Part shown: piece after piece, positions 20,558-32,575 of the stretch
How positions within the stretch are numbered: position 1 is the stretch's first letter
Layout: each line of letters begins with the position of its first letter
The notes under the pieces: generated by a model
The model's database searches: none
Told to the model about the DNA's origin: nothing
Seen by the model: only the letters and a program-made list of their open reading frames with translations
DNA from: Selaginella tamariscina
Lineage: Eukaryota > Streptophyta > Lycopodiopsida > Selaginellales > Selaginellaceae
Length of the DNA stretch: 64,000 nt
NCBI GenBank assembly: GCA_003024785.1
Contig: PUQB01000373.1
Coordinates: 62,001 to 126,000, forward strand
Direction: 5' to 3'
Position numbers and translations under genes: made by a program

Positions 20558-21936
20558 TCAATTCTTCCGCACCGGTACAGCAAAGTCTGAGCAAAGGCCG
20601 GTGTCAATTGACGAGCATTGAAGCGACGAACATACCAGATTGTTGTAACGATTCCAGTAAGTCACGTAAATGTCGCCTAAGGTGGCACTCGAGTCAAGAA
20701 CTTCGATCAGTTTGGTTTTTGTCGCAGTCTGGAAAGACGAACCTGAGTTGAGTCTCACAAGCTTCTCAGCAACAATCTCGAGCTCCGTGTCCACAGGGAA
20801 CACGTAGTGGCTCAGAAGGAACTGCATATATCATACATGAAAGACCCACATAAAGGCAGAACAAATTTACCGAGCAAAGCTGCTGCACGGAGACTTTTGG
20901 AGAACAACACAAGTGCGGCTTTTCCAGACTGGCAGAGTCTTATCCGAATTCGAACGTCGTTAAATGGCTGCAAGCTGAACTGCACATCTAGCTGCTAAGG
21001 AAACACGTAAGTACCGAAAGTAACGTGAAAAAGCTCTCGATCAACTTGATCAAGAGCTCCTCATGGATGAGCTTCGAGCAGCACAGTTGCACGCATGCAC
21101 CGTAATTGCCTGTTACTGACGAGTACCACCCGTGGCCCACGTAGCGATGGCATCGCCATTACCAGCTCCCTCATCAGCTTCTTTTCGGTCTGGATGGTGA
21201 TTCCAAAATCTCGTCGTCGCTATTGCCCTCGGCGCTCAAACTCATTGAGTCGAACGCGACAGGCCTTTGACGCTTTCTGGTGGATGTCCTTCAAGGCGGC
21301 GTATCCTTTGTCTCTCGCTCGGCATACTCGTCGCTTTCGTCTTCCAAAGGTGCCAGAGCCTCCCTCCTCGCCCCTGCGACCTTGGACTGTCCGGAACTTT
21401 CCGTGTGCTTTTCTTACTATAGCAGCAGCAGTGGCTTTAGCAGTACGGTGCTTTGTTAGAGCTTCTATTGGCGCTTGAACGTTTCAGCGATGTTGGCTTG
21501 CACCTGAGCAAGCAAAAATGTATCAAGGAAAAGAAGAAATTCACTTTGCAACCTTACCATTTCCTGTATAAAAGGGGAAAGTAGCCATTATAAACCTCTT
21601 CCTCGTACTTGTCGATATCCTCGTACAGGGCTGCTATTAACGAGTCAAAATTCGAGTCATCCCAGAGACCTTCTGCTCGCGCAGTGAGTTCGGCAAGCTG
21701 GGCATTCGTTGTTTCTACATGAAAACAAACGGTCAAGAACATAAGTACGTAGCAAGAAAGTACCCTAAACGCATCGATTTGTCTATGCACGTGAAGACAC
21801 TCCATCGCAGTTCTCGTCTTCCGAATGATGCCTGCAGCATAAAACCCAGAACCATTATTCAACGAGATGAAAACAGCAGCAAAAACTCACCCAAGCCGGA
21901 TTTCTCATCAAGGCTTCTATAGTTTCTTTGTGCCAT
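20558..21936 (-). pseudogene. RING1: RING1-type Polycomb E3 ligase, RING damaged
   Basis: Exon 1 from ATG at 21936 (MAQRNYRSLDEK), exon 2 near 21840 (GIIRKTRTAMECLH, then IDKSMRL in a shifted frame), exon 3 near 21717 (NNECPACRTHCASRRSL in a shifted frame, then DDSNFDSLIAALYEDIDKY). These match plant RING1A/B, the PRC1 subunit that monoubiquitinates histone H2A. Further left are a basic segment (RTTAKATAAAIVRKAHGKF) and a C-terminal RAWUL-like part (LDVQFSLQPFND, then VLDSSATLGDIYVTYWNRYN). Small deletions remove the first CxxC pair (the expected CPIC before GII) and the His/Cys positions after MECLH. As written it cannot form a normal RING finger. Confidence 0.78.
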
Positions 21937-22430
21937 AGTAAATCTATATATGTTCTACACAGGCAGCCGTACTTATCAAAGATATAATGCACAAAACTAA
22001 GACAGAGAGCTTATTATAAGGTGCCTCGAATTGCCACTCTACGCTGATTACTTATTATATTATTAGCTTTATTTTAGTAATAATCTTGTTGTAAAACAGT
22101 AAAGCTGTAGTACCACAAATAAGATGGGCAATTTTCATAGAGAATCTTATGATATTCTGTGGTAAATTCTATTGAGCCTTGAATATTCGTTACACACCCA
22201 ACCCTTATGACATGTTCTTCACTCCACATGTCTGCCACGTTGCACACAATCATCACATTGTATCCCTGCCCATCACTTACATATCCATATATTATTATGT
22301 CTATGCACTCGTACACAGTATCAGAAAAATTAAATAATTAGAAATAGCTTGGAAAAAAAAAAAAACTCTATATAAGCAGCACCATTACTAATGTTTAGAG
22401 TGCGGCCGGATACTTGAATAAATTCTATCG
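21937..22430. other. Spacer between RING1 and CSN7
   Basis: AT-rich, with one 80-codon minus-strand frame (22074-22316) that has no recognisable motif. It should contain the RING1 promoter and the CSN7 3' end. Nothing else is seen. Confidence 0.5.
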
Positions 22431-23668
22431 CCTTTCTGCACATCAAGGAATCCTTAAAAAATCTATACAAGAATAGCACAATGAAAATATATAATAAAAA
22501 AGACTAATAAACAATTAATTACCTCTTTGGTCGAACACGCTCCTCATCCATGTAGTTAACCACCAAAGGCCCAGACTCCATATATGATAGCTCTTGGTGT
22601 CCGCGAAGCTCTAACTCCGCCTGTTTCATTAACTAAACACTCAGTAATCACACACGTAGGAGAGAGAGGGAGAAAGGAGAGAGAGAGAAAGAGGGGAGAG
22701 TAACTGTCCAGGTAATCAATTATGCTCATATATAACTGATTACCTGGACATTCTTTCTCATTTCCTCTTGCTTGTCTTGCACCTCTTTCTTATGTCGTTT
22801 ATCAATCTCGCTCATGTTATCTGCCCATTTAATCTTCTCCTGGATGTTGCTCAGCAGAAACTCTGACTTCACCAGCCTGTATTAATTAAATACTAGTTAA
22901 CTAATAACTATGTCATTTAGTAGAATATTAACAACATTAAGTATGTCACCGTAGTTTAATAAGAACAAAAGCTTACCAGTTCTCCAACGTCTGGATCATG
23001 TTCTCGAGCTGACCCGGCCTCAGATCCCTGCCAGCGGCAAAACTCACCTGCAAACAATAAATCACATATATTATATGAACACAACAAATTTGGCTCACAT
23101 ATATATACATATTAGAATAATTTATATCGAGAGAGTACCTCGAAACAACGACGACACTGATCGAGCTTTCCCCGCACGATTCCCTGAATATGAAAAAATA
23201 AGTGTGACTATATGTCCTGTTGTGTACAGAGATAAGTATAACAAATAATATGTACACTTACAGCATACATACAGTCGTTGATGAGTAGGTCTTCTAAGTC
23301 TCTCACGTTTGAGATATCAAGCTCCCTCATGAGAAGGTCGTACGGTAGAACCTGTTACAAATCATTAAGAACAAAGTCATATTTATACACAAACCTACAA
23401 AAGACGCATGAAGTTTACCTTTGTAGTCTCGGCCAGTGTCAAAACGGTGAGCTGCTTGAGCTTCAGCTCCTGTTGCGGTAGTAGCTGTGGCAGACTCGCT
23501 ACATTGCCTAAAATAATTAAAAATAACATATCGTGTCGTTTGAGTAATCATTACATCAAACACTTACATTTGTAATCGTTCCAAGTTCCATGTGCAAAGA
23601 GCTTCAAAAGAGCCAATGAACTCGAGTGCTCCGTGTTTTGTAGCTGAAACATACGCTCATTAGAAAAA

Positions 23669-23705
<37 letters not shown>

Positions 23706-24044
23706 ACGAAAACCCCAGTTTTCATGCTATATGTATAAGAACTTTAGTATTTATTATACTATGCGAGTATATAGCAATTTTTACATGAAATGAATGAAAT
23801 TGCAGGATTTCATGATTTTCACAAAGAAAAAAAAATCTTTACACAAAAACACAGATTTTCCAAAATCACAGATTACCTCAGCAATATGAGGAACAGCGAG
23901 AAGCTCAGAGAAAGCGAAGAGAGAGGGATGCGATGTGGCATGAGAGATCAGCTCGGCCGCCGCTCGTCCTCTTGCGCCTTTGGCAAGCGTCACAAACTGC
24001 TCCACAAGCTCGCTCTGGCGCTCCTCCACTTCCATCCCGAACAC
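22430..24044 (-). CDS. CSN7: COP9 signalosome subunit 7
   Basis: Eight or nine exons. Exon 1 is 24044-23876 (MEVEERQSELVEQFVTLAKG, then ATSHPSLFAFSELLAVPHI). Next come about 23645-23570 (LALLKLFAHGTWNDYK), 23510-23420 (QELKLKQLTVLTLAETTK), 23352-23272 (VLPYDLLMRELDISNVRDLE), about 23190-23138 (GIVRGKLDQCRRCFE), 23047-22978 (SFAAGRDLRPGQLENMI), 22877-22750 (FLLSNIQEKIKWADNMSEID) and 22625-22525 (ELRGHQELSYMESG, ending VRPKR). The order PCI domain then winged helix then C-terminal helix is that of CSN7, a scaffold of the complex that removes NEDD8 from cullins in light and hormone signalling. No frame break is seen, unlike the genes to its left. The exact C-terminus after VRPKR is uncertain. 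It is divergent from the Sfi1-like gene. Confidence 0.93.
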
Positions 24045-24144
24045 GAACCCTAGCCCTAAACCTTATTTAGGAGCCCTAAAACAGACCCATCTGGCGGGAA
24101 CCTAAAACAGAAGAGCCCTAAAACAGAGCAAACTTCTTGGCGGG
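24045..24144. promoter_or_regulatory. Bidirectional promoter with telo-box and E2F-like sites
   Basis: 100 bp lie between the ATG of CSN7 and that of the Sfi1-like gene. The gap holds ACCCTAGCCCTAAACC at 24048 and further GCCCTAAA words at 24073 and 24115 (telo-box type), plus two E2F-like cores GGCGGGA at 24093 and 24139. Telo-boxes mark many housekeeping and translation genes in plants, and E2F sites mark S-phase genes, so cell-cycle control of the divergent gene is a reasonable inference. Confidence 0.6.
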
Positions 24145-24363
24145 ATGAAGCGCAAGATTGGGCAGGAAGCGGAGAATGCAGGTGAGAGCAGCTCGGATTC
24201 AGGTGGGATTTCGAGGGATTCTGAGAATTCCGGAAGCAGCAGTGTTGCAGCCACAGTCGGGATTGTTACATCCCCCACTTTCTCTTCTCTCTTCTCTGTT
24301 ACTCCCAGCTTATCTTCTTCTTCCCGAGCCTCTGTCACTTCTATACGTGAAGAAAAGAAGTAA

Positions 24364-24440
<77 letters not shown>

Positions 24441-27400
24441 GTGTTTGTGTGTGAAGAAGCTATTGGTGGTTTCTTGTAGAGCTTGTAGACGGCACCGTAG
24501 GAGGCTTGCAAGGATTGTAACAGAGCAATGGAAGTATGCTGCTAGATCGGTATGTAAATTTGCTTATATATGCATATATGTGGGTTTATGTGTATTTACA
24601 TATGGATATAGATAACATTTGTCATATGGATATATAACACATAAGTCTGTGTTTATATATATATAAGGAATTAATTGTCTTGTGTGATAGCTTCCTGGAG
24701 AATCGTTCATATGTTAAAACGTAAGTTTCTTATTAAAAAAATTATGGTTTAATTGATATAACGGGGCCGCGGGCATGGGTGTGCCGGCTTGCGCGGGGAT
24801 CCCCATAACTCTTTACATAAAATGCTCATAATATATGCACACACACCATCCTGTAAGTTTACGTTATGCATTTATTTATTTAACAATATTCTGCTGCTAT
24901 CTAGAGGCTTTTAGCAGTGAAGTTCAATAGGGTTATGGCTGTACATCGAGTAAGGTATATACAACACATCTCTCTCTCTCTCTACACACACACACACACA
25001 CACGCACACGCACACACACACACGTAATGTGGAAATGAACCTACATTGCATGCTTATTGATTGAAATAACATTAAGTATAACATACCATGACTTTGTGTA
25101 GGAATGCTTTTCTTGTCTGGAAGGACTTGATTAAAGAAAAGGCAGCAATAAGAGAGAAAGTCAAGAAGATATTCCCAAATGCGGTATCAAGAAGATTCTT
25201 AAGAATTTGGGTGAAGTTCACAAACCGCTCCAATATACTTCGTCTTACTTTTCTTCAGTTCTCTAAAACGTCCTCCGGTAGGTCGTGTGTGTGTGTGTGT
25301 GAATACATATGTGCCTCATGCTATGCTCAATCCGTACATAAATAATAAGAATAAATGTGCATATCTCTCTCTCGCCCCTTCTCTCCTCTCTCTTTCGTTG
25401 TTCTTGCCTAATTTATTTTAGTTTCTTGCATATTTAGATAGAAGAAGCAGGAGCATATTGAATGAATGGCGAGGATATGCTGAATACCGCCTTTTACACG
25501 AGAAACAAATGCTAACAGCAAGTCACTATTACACGGTTTCTTTGTTATCAAGGTAGTGGTCTAAACACATGCACAGATACACATAGATACGCTTACATAC
25601 AACATACATATCTGCATATGTGTTGCCTGTACCTTCGTTTGGATATATCCATGGACAGTCACATATAAACATATGCATTCATGTGCATACATACATACAT
25701 ATATATCTGTCTGCATTGTTTATTATCAGGTGTTTTAGCGACTGGAGATTAGCACCCCAAGTGAAGCAGAAGAAGGAATTTTATAAGAAAGTAGCTTATG
25801 CAAAGTGGACATTTACTAGGCAGAGAACATCGATACGAGCTTGGAAATGCTTCATTGCTGATAAACACTTCAACGCAACACTGGTTAAGGACTGCCAAGA
25901 TAGAACCCTCTCCAAATGTCTTCATTCTTGGAGACATCTCCTAGACTCAGGTGTGTGTGTGTGTGTGTGTGTAGATGTGTATTCATAGCGTTGCGTTTCA
26001 GAAAGAGAAAGTGAAATTGTTCAAAACATAGAAGAGGATATACTCCCTTGTATTAAACAGCTATTTCAATACAAAGAAGCAGGTATACTTTAGACATACA
26101 CATATGTATATATGTACGACATGTGTGTGTAATTGACACCGTTTATGTGCAGAGGACGTTCTTCTCAAAGTTATCAATAATAGCGGCTACACATCGTGAA
26201 ACCAAGTATATTATCCAGGATTTTTATGATTCTAATGAATATTCTAAAGAAGAGTTTCCGCTTGTGGAGAGAGTATCAAACTCGTAAATACCTCCAGCAC
26301 AACCAGGAATGTGCAGCATCTAGTTTATGGAGAAATCACCGGTTAAGAAGCTGCTTTATCTGGTTTAAACAATATGTTAGCTGCAAGGCCTCCCATCGCA
26401 GGTAAAACACAAGTATCTAACGATGATATAAAGCGTGTGTCTTCGTGTGTGTTTACATTATCTTATATATAAGGGCTAAAATGTTTACTTAGGCGCGGAG
26501 AGCTGGCAATGAAACATTGGAAGGCTAACAAGCTGAGAATATGCATGTTTTACTGGATGGAGTATGCCTCATGCAAAAAATCGTGGTTTGAGAAACAAGG
26601 ATTAGCATATACTCACTGGAGATATGCGAGTTTAAGAAGATGCTTAAGGAGATTAAGTGAGTTTAACTTGGAATCGAGAAGGACAACTGACATGGAAGAA
26701 ACAGTGGTAAGTATAAATTGAATTATATACACAACACACGCGCACACACATACCTCTACATGTATTAGTTTGTGTATTTATTATCTTTCTAGATTGCAAC
26801 AAGAACGAGGAGGCTAATTTCAAAGGCTTTTCATTCATGGAAAGTGTTTTTGTGCAAAAGGAAGCTGTTTAAACAGCGGTTTATGGATTGTAAGGCTGTC
26901 TTCGAGTCTCACAAGCTTGCTTATGCATGGAGAGCCTGGCGAGAGTTCAGGTGCGTGCGTGAGTGTGTGTTTGCGCGCGCGCGTTAGTTCATATAAGTGC
27001 TTATTAATAGTTTACTGTATAATTGTTGTTACTATTATAAATTTAATTTGTATAAGACGCAAGTTATAATATGGACTATATACCAACTAATGGTAAGTCG
27101 ATAATATGTATGTACATGTACTATATCGTGAAAATCTAATGATGCAGTTCTCTCTCTCCTCTCTCTCTCTCGCACACACACACACAAAAACTGCTATTAT
27201 ATAGCGAGTGTATTTACATTATGTATACGAAAGTTTATTATTTGCAATATAATAAAGCATAATATGCGTGTGTGTACGTCTGTGAGTGCGTGTGACTTGT
27301 ATTATTTATATATATATAAATATGTGTATACAGGGTGAAAAGGTTGAAGAGTGAACAGGCTGAGGCTTATTATAAAACACATACACTTCAGTCTGTGCTG

Positions 27401-28237
27401 TGTGCATGGCATGCGGAAGCTCGGCACATGTCCAATCACCTAACTGACGAGTTTATAGCAAGCTTCTCCAAAAACTGGCATTTTTAGGATGGTATAAAGT
27501 GCAGAAATCTAAACTTTCAAACAGGTATACATACATACATACACATATACATATATACATATACATATACATACATAGATAGAGAGAGAGAGAGAGTCTA
27601 CATACATAACTAGATATGTATACTTTGATGTACATATCATATGCACACACACAAAAATGCATGTATATACACATACATACGCATACTATTTGAATGTTGT
27701 GTGTGTGTGTGTGTGAAAGAGAGACAAAGATGCATATCTACATCTTTGATAATCAAATAATAATTTAGTATACACGACATAATGATATCTCTCATGCATT
27801 TATATAAATAAAGTTATGTTAAGATTTTCTTGACTTTAACCGTAAATAGTGTTCTTACACACACACACACCACATACAGATATAATATTTTTTCTTCCCT
27901 TTTCTTTATATGTATTCTTAAGAATCAAAAGTTGTTTCTTTTGGCAGGGACTCTCAGAGTACTCCAGAAAGGAACAGAAACGATCCCAAGCACGTTGTAC
28001 GGATGCGGCCGGCTCCACGTAGGCCAGCCCTCAGTGACGTACACATACGGAGCTCCGTACTGCACTCTCCAGCGTTTGATGCCTCCAGCGTGTCGAACCA
28101 ATCCTATGGTCCTTGTTTATTCAGACATGAAGATGGGGATAAATCCAACGTCAGGATAACAAACACTATGCATGAACTGGACAACTATCTAAACCAAGGT
28201 GTGTGTATGTGTATGTGTATATATATATATATACACA

Positions 28238-28271
<34 letters not shown>

Positions 28272-28865
28272 ACAGTCATCTATGCAATAATATACAGACA
28301 CGTGTATATGCATGCAAAATGGAGATATGTTATGTTTGATGTAGATTATTCACAAGTGATAGCTGATGAGGTGGCGTGGATGGAACATCTTCTTTCCAAC
28401 TTTGATGACTTAAGAGCTGAGCTGGTTGAAAAGCGGGCTGAGCTGGCACTTCTCTTGGAGAAGAATATACCAGGTATTATAAACCTATAATTAACTATAC
28501 GGAATCTGAATATTTTATATTCTTTATAGTTTCATATTTTATCCTTTGTATATACTTATTATACCGATATATTTGAGAATATAATATATGAATGTTTATT
28601 TATTCAGGTTCCAGAGAACATGGTGCTAAGATACAGATATTAACCCAGAAGATTGCATTGCTGCAGCAGCGGAGGGCTATCTTGCTGCCAACCATCCAGG
28701 CAATTGCATATCTATCTACACACACGCGTGTATATGTTTGTGGCGTGCGTGCGTGCGTGTGTACGTGACTAATGTGTAATTCAGGCAGTTGCATCTGTGG
28801 TACCCGGACTCCGTTTACGAGCTCGTAAAACAGTAGTATCTTCCACTGAAAGCAACAGAAAGTAA
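24145..28865 (+). CDS. Sfi1-like centrin-binding repeat protein
   Basis: About 14-16 exons. The N-terminus is Ser-rich and disordered (24145-24360, MKRKIGQEAENAGESSSDSG). The following exons carry repeated short helices with a Trp about every 30 residues: FLVWKDLIKE and FLRIWVKFTN (25103-25278), CFSDWRLAP, SIRAWKCFI and CLHSWRHLL (25730-25950), SFRLWREYQ and CFIWFKQYV (26240-26400), MKHWKANKLRICMFYWMEYA (26505), AFHSWKVF and AYAWRAWREFR (26795-26950), VLCAWHAEA (27395). This is the pattern of Sfi1 repeats, each of which binds a centrin at centrosomes or basal bodies. The C-terminal part is coiled-coil (DDLRAELVEKRAELALLLEK) and ends TVVSSTESNRK near 28864. One likely single-base deletion lies near 27455. 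Several introns begin with long GT repeats at the donor. Confidence 0.75.
24365..24445. repeat. Compound microsatellite (CT)n(TA)n(TG)n
   Basis: It lies inside the first intron of the Sfi1-like gene: a CT run, a short TA run, then about 18 TG units with one break. Similar runs recur at 24970-25022, 25951-25972, 27170-27185, 27690-27716, 28205-28268 and 28945-28975. Confidence 0.95.
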
Positions 28866-30365
28866 TGCATGGTATGAACAAATATTAATCCTATAATTAT
28901 TATTTATTAAGAAGTAAATTTCATACTTATTCGCGTGTCCTCTGTGTGTGTGTGTTGTGTGTGTGCGCGCGCGCGTTGCGTGGTTTCTGTTTTAAGACTT
29001 CGTTCTTGAATGTTTTGTTAACATGCTTTTGTGTATATATTTTCAATATGTTGCGTTGAGGGACGTAAAATCTACAGGACAGAAGTGTGTGTGTGTGTTG
29101 TGTGTGCGCGTGCGTGCTGAATAAACGAATGTTTACGTTATAGCAACTAATAGTTTGAGTTTTATTCAGGTTTTATTCTATGATGTCCAAGTTGCAATAT
29201 ATAGTCAAACTATAAATTAAAAGAAAAGGTAAATTATTATATTATATATATCCAGCATATTCCAGTTTCCATGAAGCATGGTCTTTTGTAATGTTCTGTA
29301 TTTTATTCAAATAAATATATTGATATTTATATTATTATGTAGTACGAGATTATCTCCGCACCTTGCATGTGCATAATATTTAAATATATTTTTTGAGTTT
29401 TAAATATTAAATTAACTTATTCATATATTTACATTTATACCCCTGAAATTTATCATATTTACATATATACCCCTAGAAGTTTTATATTTACATATATATT
29501 CTTTAAATTTCAATTTAAAACTTTATAAATTTTAAAATTTTAAAAAATTCAATAAAAACTTATTAACCATTTTTTACTATGACAATTTTTTAACATTTAA
29601 TACTTTAATTATTTTATTTATAATATATTATGAATTAAAAATATATTTTTAGTTAATATTATTATTTTTAAAAATCAAAATATTACGATTAAAGTTTTTC
29701 AATAATATATATGTAAATTTATAACTTTTAGAGGGAATATACGTAAATATAAAACTTACAAGAGTATATATGTAAATTTCAATGTATAAATGTTAAATTA
29801 CATTTAGAGACACGTATATCTACACGTATTAACGTATAAAATGTTGTATAAATAAATTATACATATTCTACACTATTTTAATCAATACTTGTTTGTTTCA
29901 TATTGAATTCAATCGAATGTTGCCATCACATTTATACGATATTATACACAGTTTGGGACACCTGTAGAAAGATCCACGGCCTTCGTACTTTCCGTGCTTT
30001 TCCGTTGTAGTGAACCGTCCAGATTCAAACAAATCAAACGGTCGCGATTATCCTCCTCACCAACCATCCAGCTGGCGTATCTTGTCGTATAAGACAGAAT
30101 CCATGTTCTGATACGCGTAATAATCTAACGGCTCTAATTTCTCCAGCCTATATGGAAAGTTTAGGGCTTCCGTACGGTCGTACGATGTACGTCCATGAAA
30201 TTTGTGTTCAAATTTCACACATTATTTTCTATTTAATTTGTATAATTAATTAAGGTTTATCCATTCTTCATTGTGTTCTTGTTCGGATTTGCAGATTGGC
30301 TTTGCAATTGTTCGGATTTGCAACTGCAATTGTTTGGAGAAATTCTAAGGAGTCTTAGCAATTGC
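28866..30365. other. AT-rich intergenic region before the CBSX5-like gene
   Basis: 1.5 kb, with TG microsatellites near 28945 and 29085 and a strongly AT-rich core at 29220-29880 in which words such as ATTTACATATATACCCC recur on both strands. The last 400 bp is less AT-rich and contains the 5' untranslated region and promoter of the gene starting at 30366. No coding region seen. Confidence 0.6.
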
Positions 30366-32575
30366 ATGGCCGATTTCTTCCTGAGGTATGGAATTGGGAT
30401 CTGACACTGGGAAAGCCTGGGATTTACGGGCTTCCGGCAGACTCCACCGTGCGGGATGCAGTGTGTACATTGCGGGATCTGAATCTGACGGAGATTACCG
30501 TCTGGGACTGCGCGGGACACAGCTCCGGAAACGGGAATGCAGGGAATGTCGGTGTGTGGGTAAAATCACTCTCTTAGATATCATACTCTATTATGTCAAC
30601 AAAGGCGATATTGAAGGCGCTTCTAACGAATCTGTGTCCGTGTTGCTTAAGAAGTCTCATGGTATCCAACATGTAGATTTCTCCACAAGGTATGTTTTCT
30701 TCACCCCATATATAGAATATATACATATATGTATGTATATATGTATTATACACACCCACACAATCTGGTATAGTTTAATATATACATAAATATACACATT
30801 TGTACACACTGGGTAGCTGACCACTTTGATCTTGTTGCTTCTTGACAACCATTTAAAGGTACGGTGTGTGTGTAGTTAAAAAATAAAACATAAGTTATGT
30901 AGGTAGAATACAGTATATATTGCATTATACAGGGACCAAAGTACTTAAAAAAGCAAGGAAGTAAGTACTTCTGAACTTTGTAAACATTAAGTACTCCAGA
31001 ATAAGAGTTACTTAAATGTTAAATTAAAAAAACTATTGTAAAATTAAGATTATTTAATGAAAAAAACAAATTTAGTTCTCTCTTCACAAAGATTTAGTGA
31101 TGTTTCAACTTGCTCCAAGGCAAATTGGACCTCCTAAACAATGGGTAATCTTTTCTATTTATCCACAAATTACTAAGCTTATTTAGTATATGCAGTGTAC
31201 TATATCACATGCTTATGTAAATGTATTTGTATATGTTTTTCCTTAATCGTTTTTGTTAATTTCAGGTTGGTAGATGCATTTAACTTTGTACTTGATGGTA
31301 CGCAGTGTTTTCTTGTGCCACTTGATAATCGTTGCAGCAAGTACAGCAGTGTTCGTAAGCTTACAAGTGGTGATAAATACAGGTAAGTATTTGTGTGTGT
31401 GTGTGTGTCGAGAGAGAGAGGGATTATATAGTAAGGTTCGGATATTTAATACAGGAGAATGGACTACTGTTGGTTAACACAGGAAGACATGCTGCGTTTC
31501 ATGCTGGGTTACATAGGTGTGTTTTCGCCCCTACCAATGCAGACCATTGAGGAGCTTGGGATAATTAACCCAGATGTCCTGTCAATCGATGTGAATGCAA
31601 ATGCAATGGATGCGTTGCCATTAATGCTTCAAGCATCAGAAACCATGTCAGCTGTCGCTGTGTTAGAGGATGATCACAATCTCGTCGCTGATATCTCCTT
31701 GTCCAGTCTGCGTAACTGTGACGAAACCGCAGCAGTTGCAGGTCTGTCTCTGTGTGTGTGTGTGGATATGCATATATAGACATGCATACACACACACACA
31801 CACAATCTGTGTGTATTATGTGTGTAAGTTATATGGGTCTGTGTGTGCACATACTTATAGAAAACAGATCTCTGGTTTTCTACACACATATATATATGTA
31901 TGTATGTGTATGGTGTGTGTGTGTGGATATGCATATATAGACAGACATGCACACAGAAAACAGATCTCTGGTTTTCTACACATAGATACACACATGCCAT
32001 CTCATATATATATGTATGTATTTACATACATGAAGACAGACAAGATACTTGTATCCTACACACGCGCATATTCACATACGTTATGAAATTTTTTGTGTGC
32101 GTGCGTTTGTGTGTTCGTGTATAGAGACATATTTTCTTTACAGTTGCGAATATGTGTGTGGGGGACTTTGTAATGTACATCCAAGATGTTGCTGGAGCTT
32201 CACAATGGCTTAAAGAATACAAGAAGGTACAGTAGCATCTTAATTAATATTTAATTACCATACTTTAACAATGTCATACAGGCAAGTATAATGGAGGGTG
32301 ACAGTGATGACTCAATATCGGAGTCCGATATATGGGAAAGCTCATCTTCATCGTCGGAGTCGGAAACCCTACCTTACCGGAGAAGTAAAACGTTAGTGAG
32401 GAGTAACAGCGGTAGTAATGTACCACTATTGACGTGTCACCCATGGAGTTCTCTAGTTGCGGTCATGGCACAAGCCCTTGCTCACAGGACTACGTATTTG
32501 TGGGTGACGGACAACGATAATACGCTCCTTGGGATTGTAACTTATGTTGATATGATCCGCGTTCTGTGTGAGTGA
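30366..32575 (+). CDS. CBS-domain protein, CBSX5/CBSX6-like
   Basis: Exon 1 starts ATG at 30366 (MADFFL then EVWNWDLTLGKPGIYGLPA, STVRDAVCTLRDL, RCVGKITLLDIILYYVNKGD) to about 30690. Further exons are 31266-31382 (LVDAFNFVLDGTQCFLVPLD), 31455-31740 (YCWLTQEDMLRFMLGYIGVF, NANAMDALPLMLQASETMS, ISLSSLRNCDET), 32143-32226 and 32282-32575 (CHPWSSLVAVMAQALAHRTT, then LLGIVTYVDMIRVLCE). This is the plant four-CBS-motif family of AT4G27460 type, related to SNF4/AMPK-gamma modules that sense adenine nucleotides. An acidic Ser-rich linker precedes the last CBS motif, as usual. Two small deletions shift the frame near 30386 and 30547. Confidence 0.88.
31750..31995. repeat. Duplicated block in a CBSX5 intron
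   Basis: GTGGATATGCATATATAGAC occurs at 31761 and 31921, and AGAAAACAGATCTCTGGTTT (the left part of a near-palindrome ending GGTTTTCT) at 31859 and 31955. The blocks include TG/CA runs. This is a recent local duplication within an intron. Confidence 0.8.

Noticed and set aside
31674-32124. Cys/Val- and His/Thr-rich frames in 31.6-32.1 kb
   Set aside because: They arise from TG/CA microsatellites in a CBSX5 intron.
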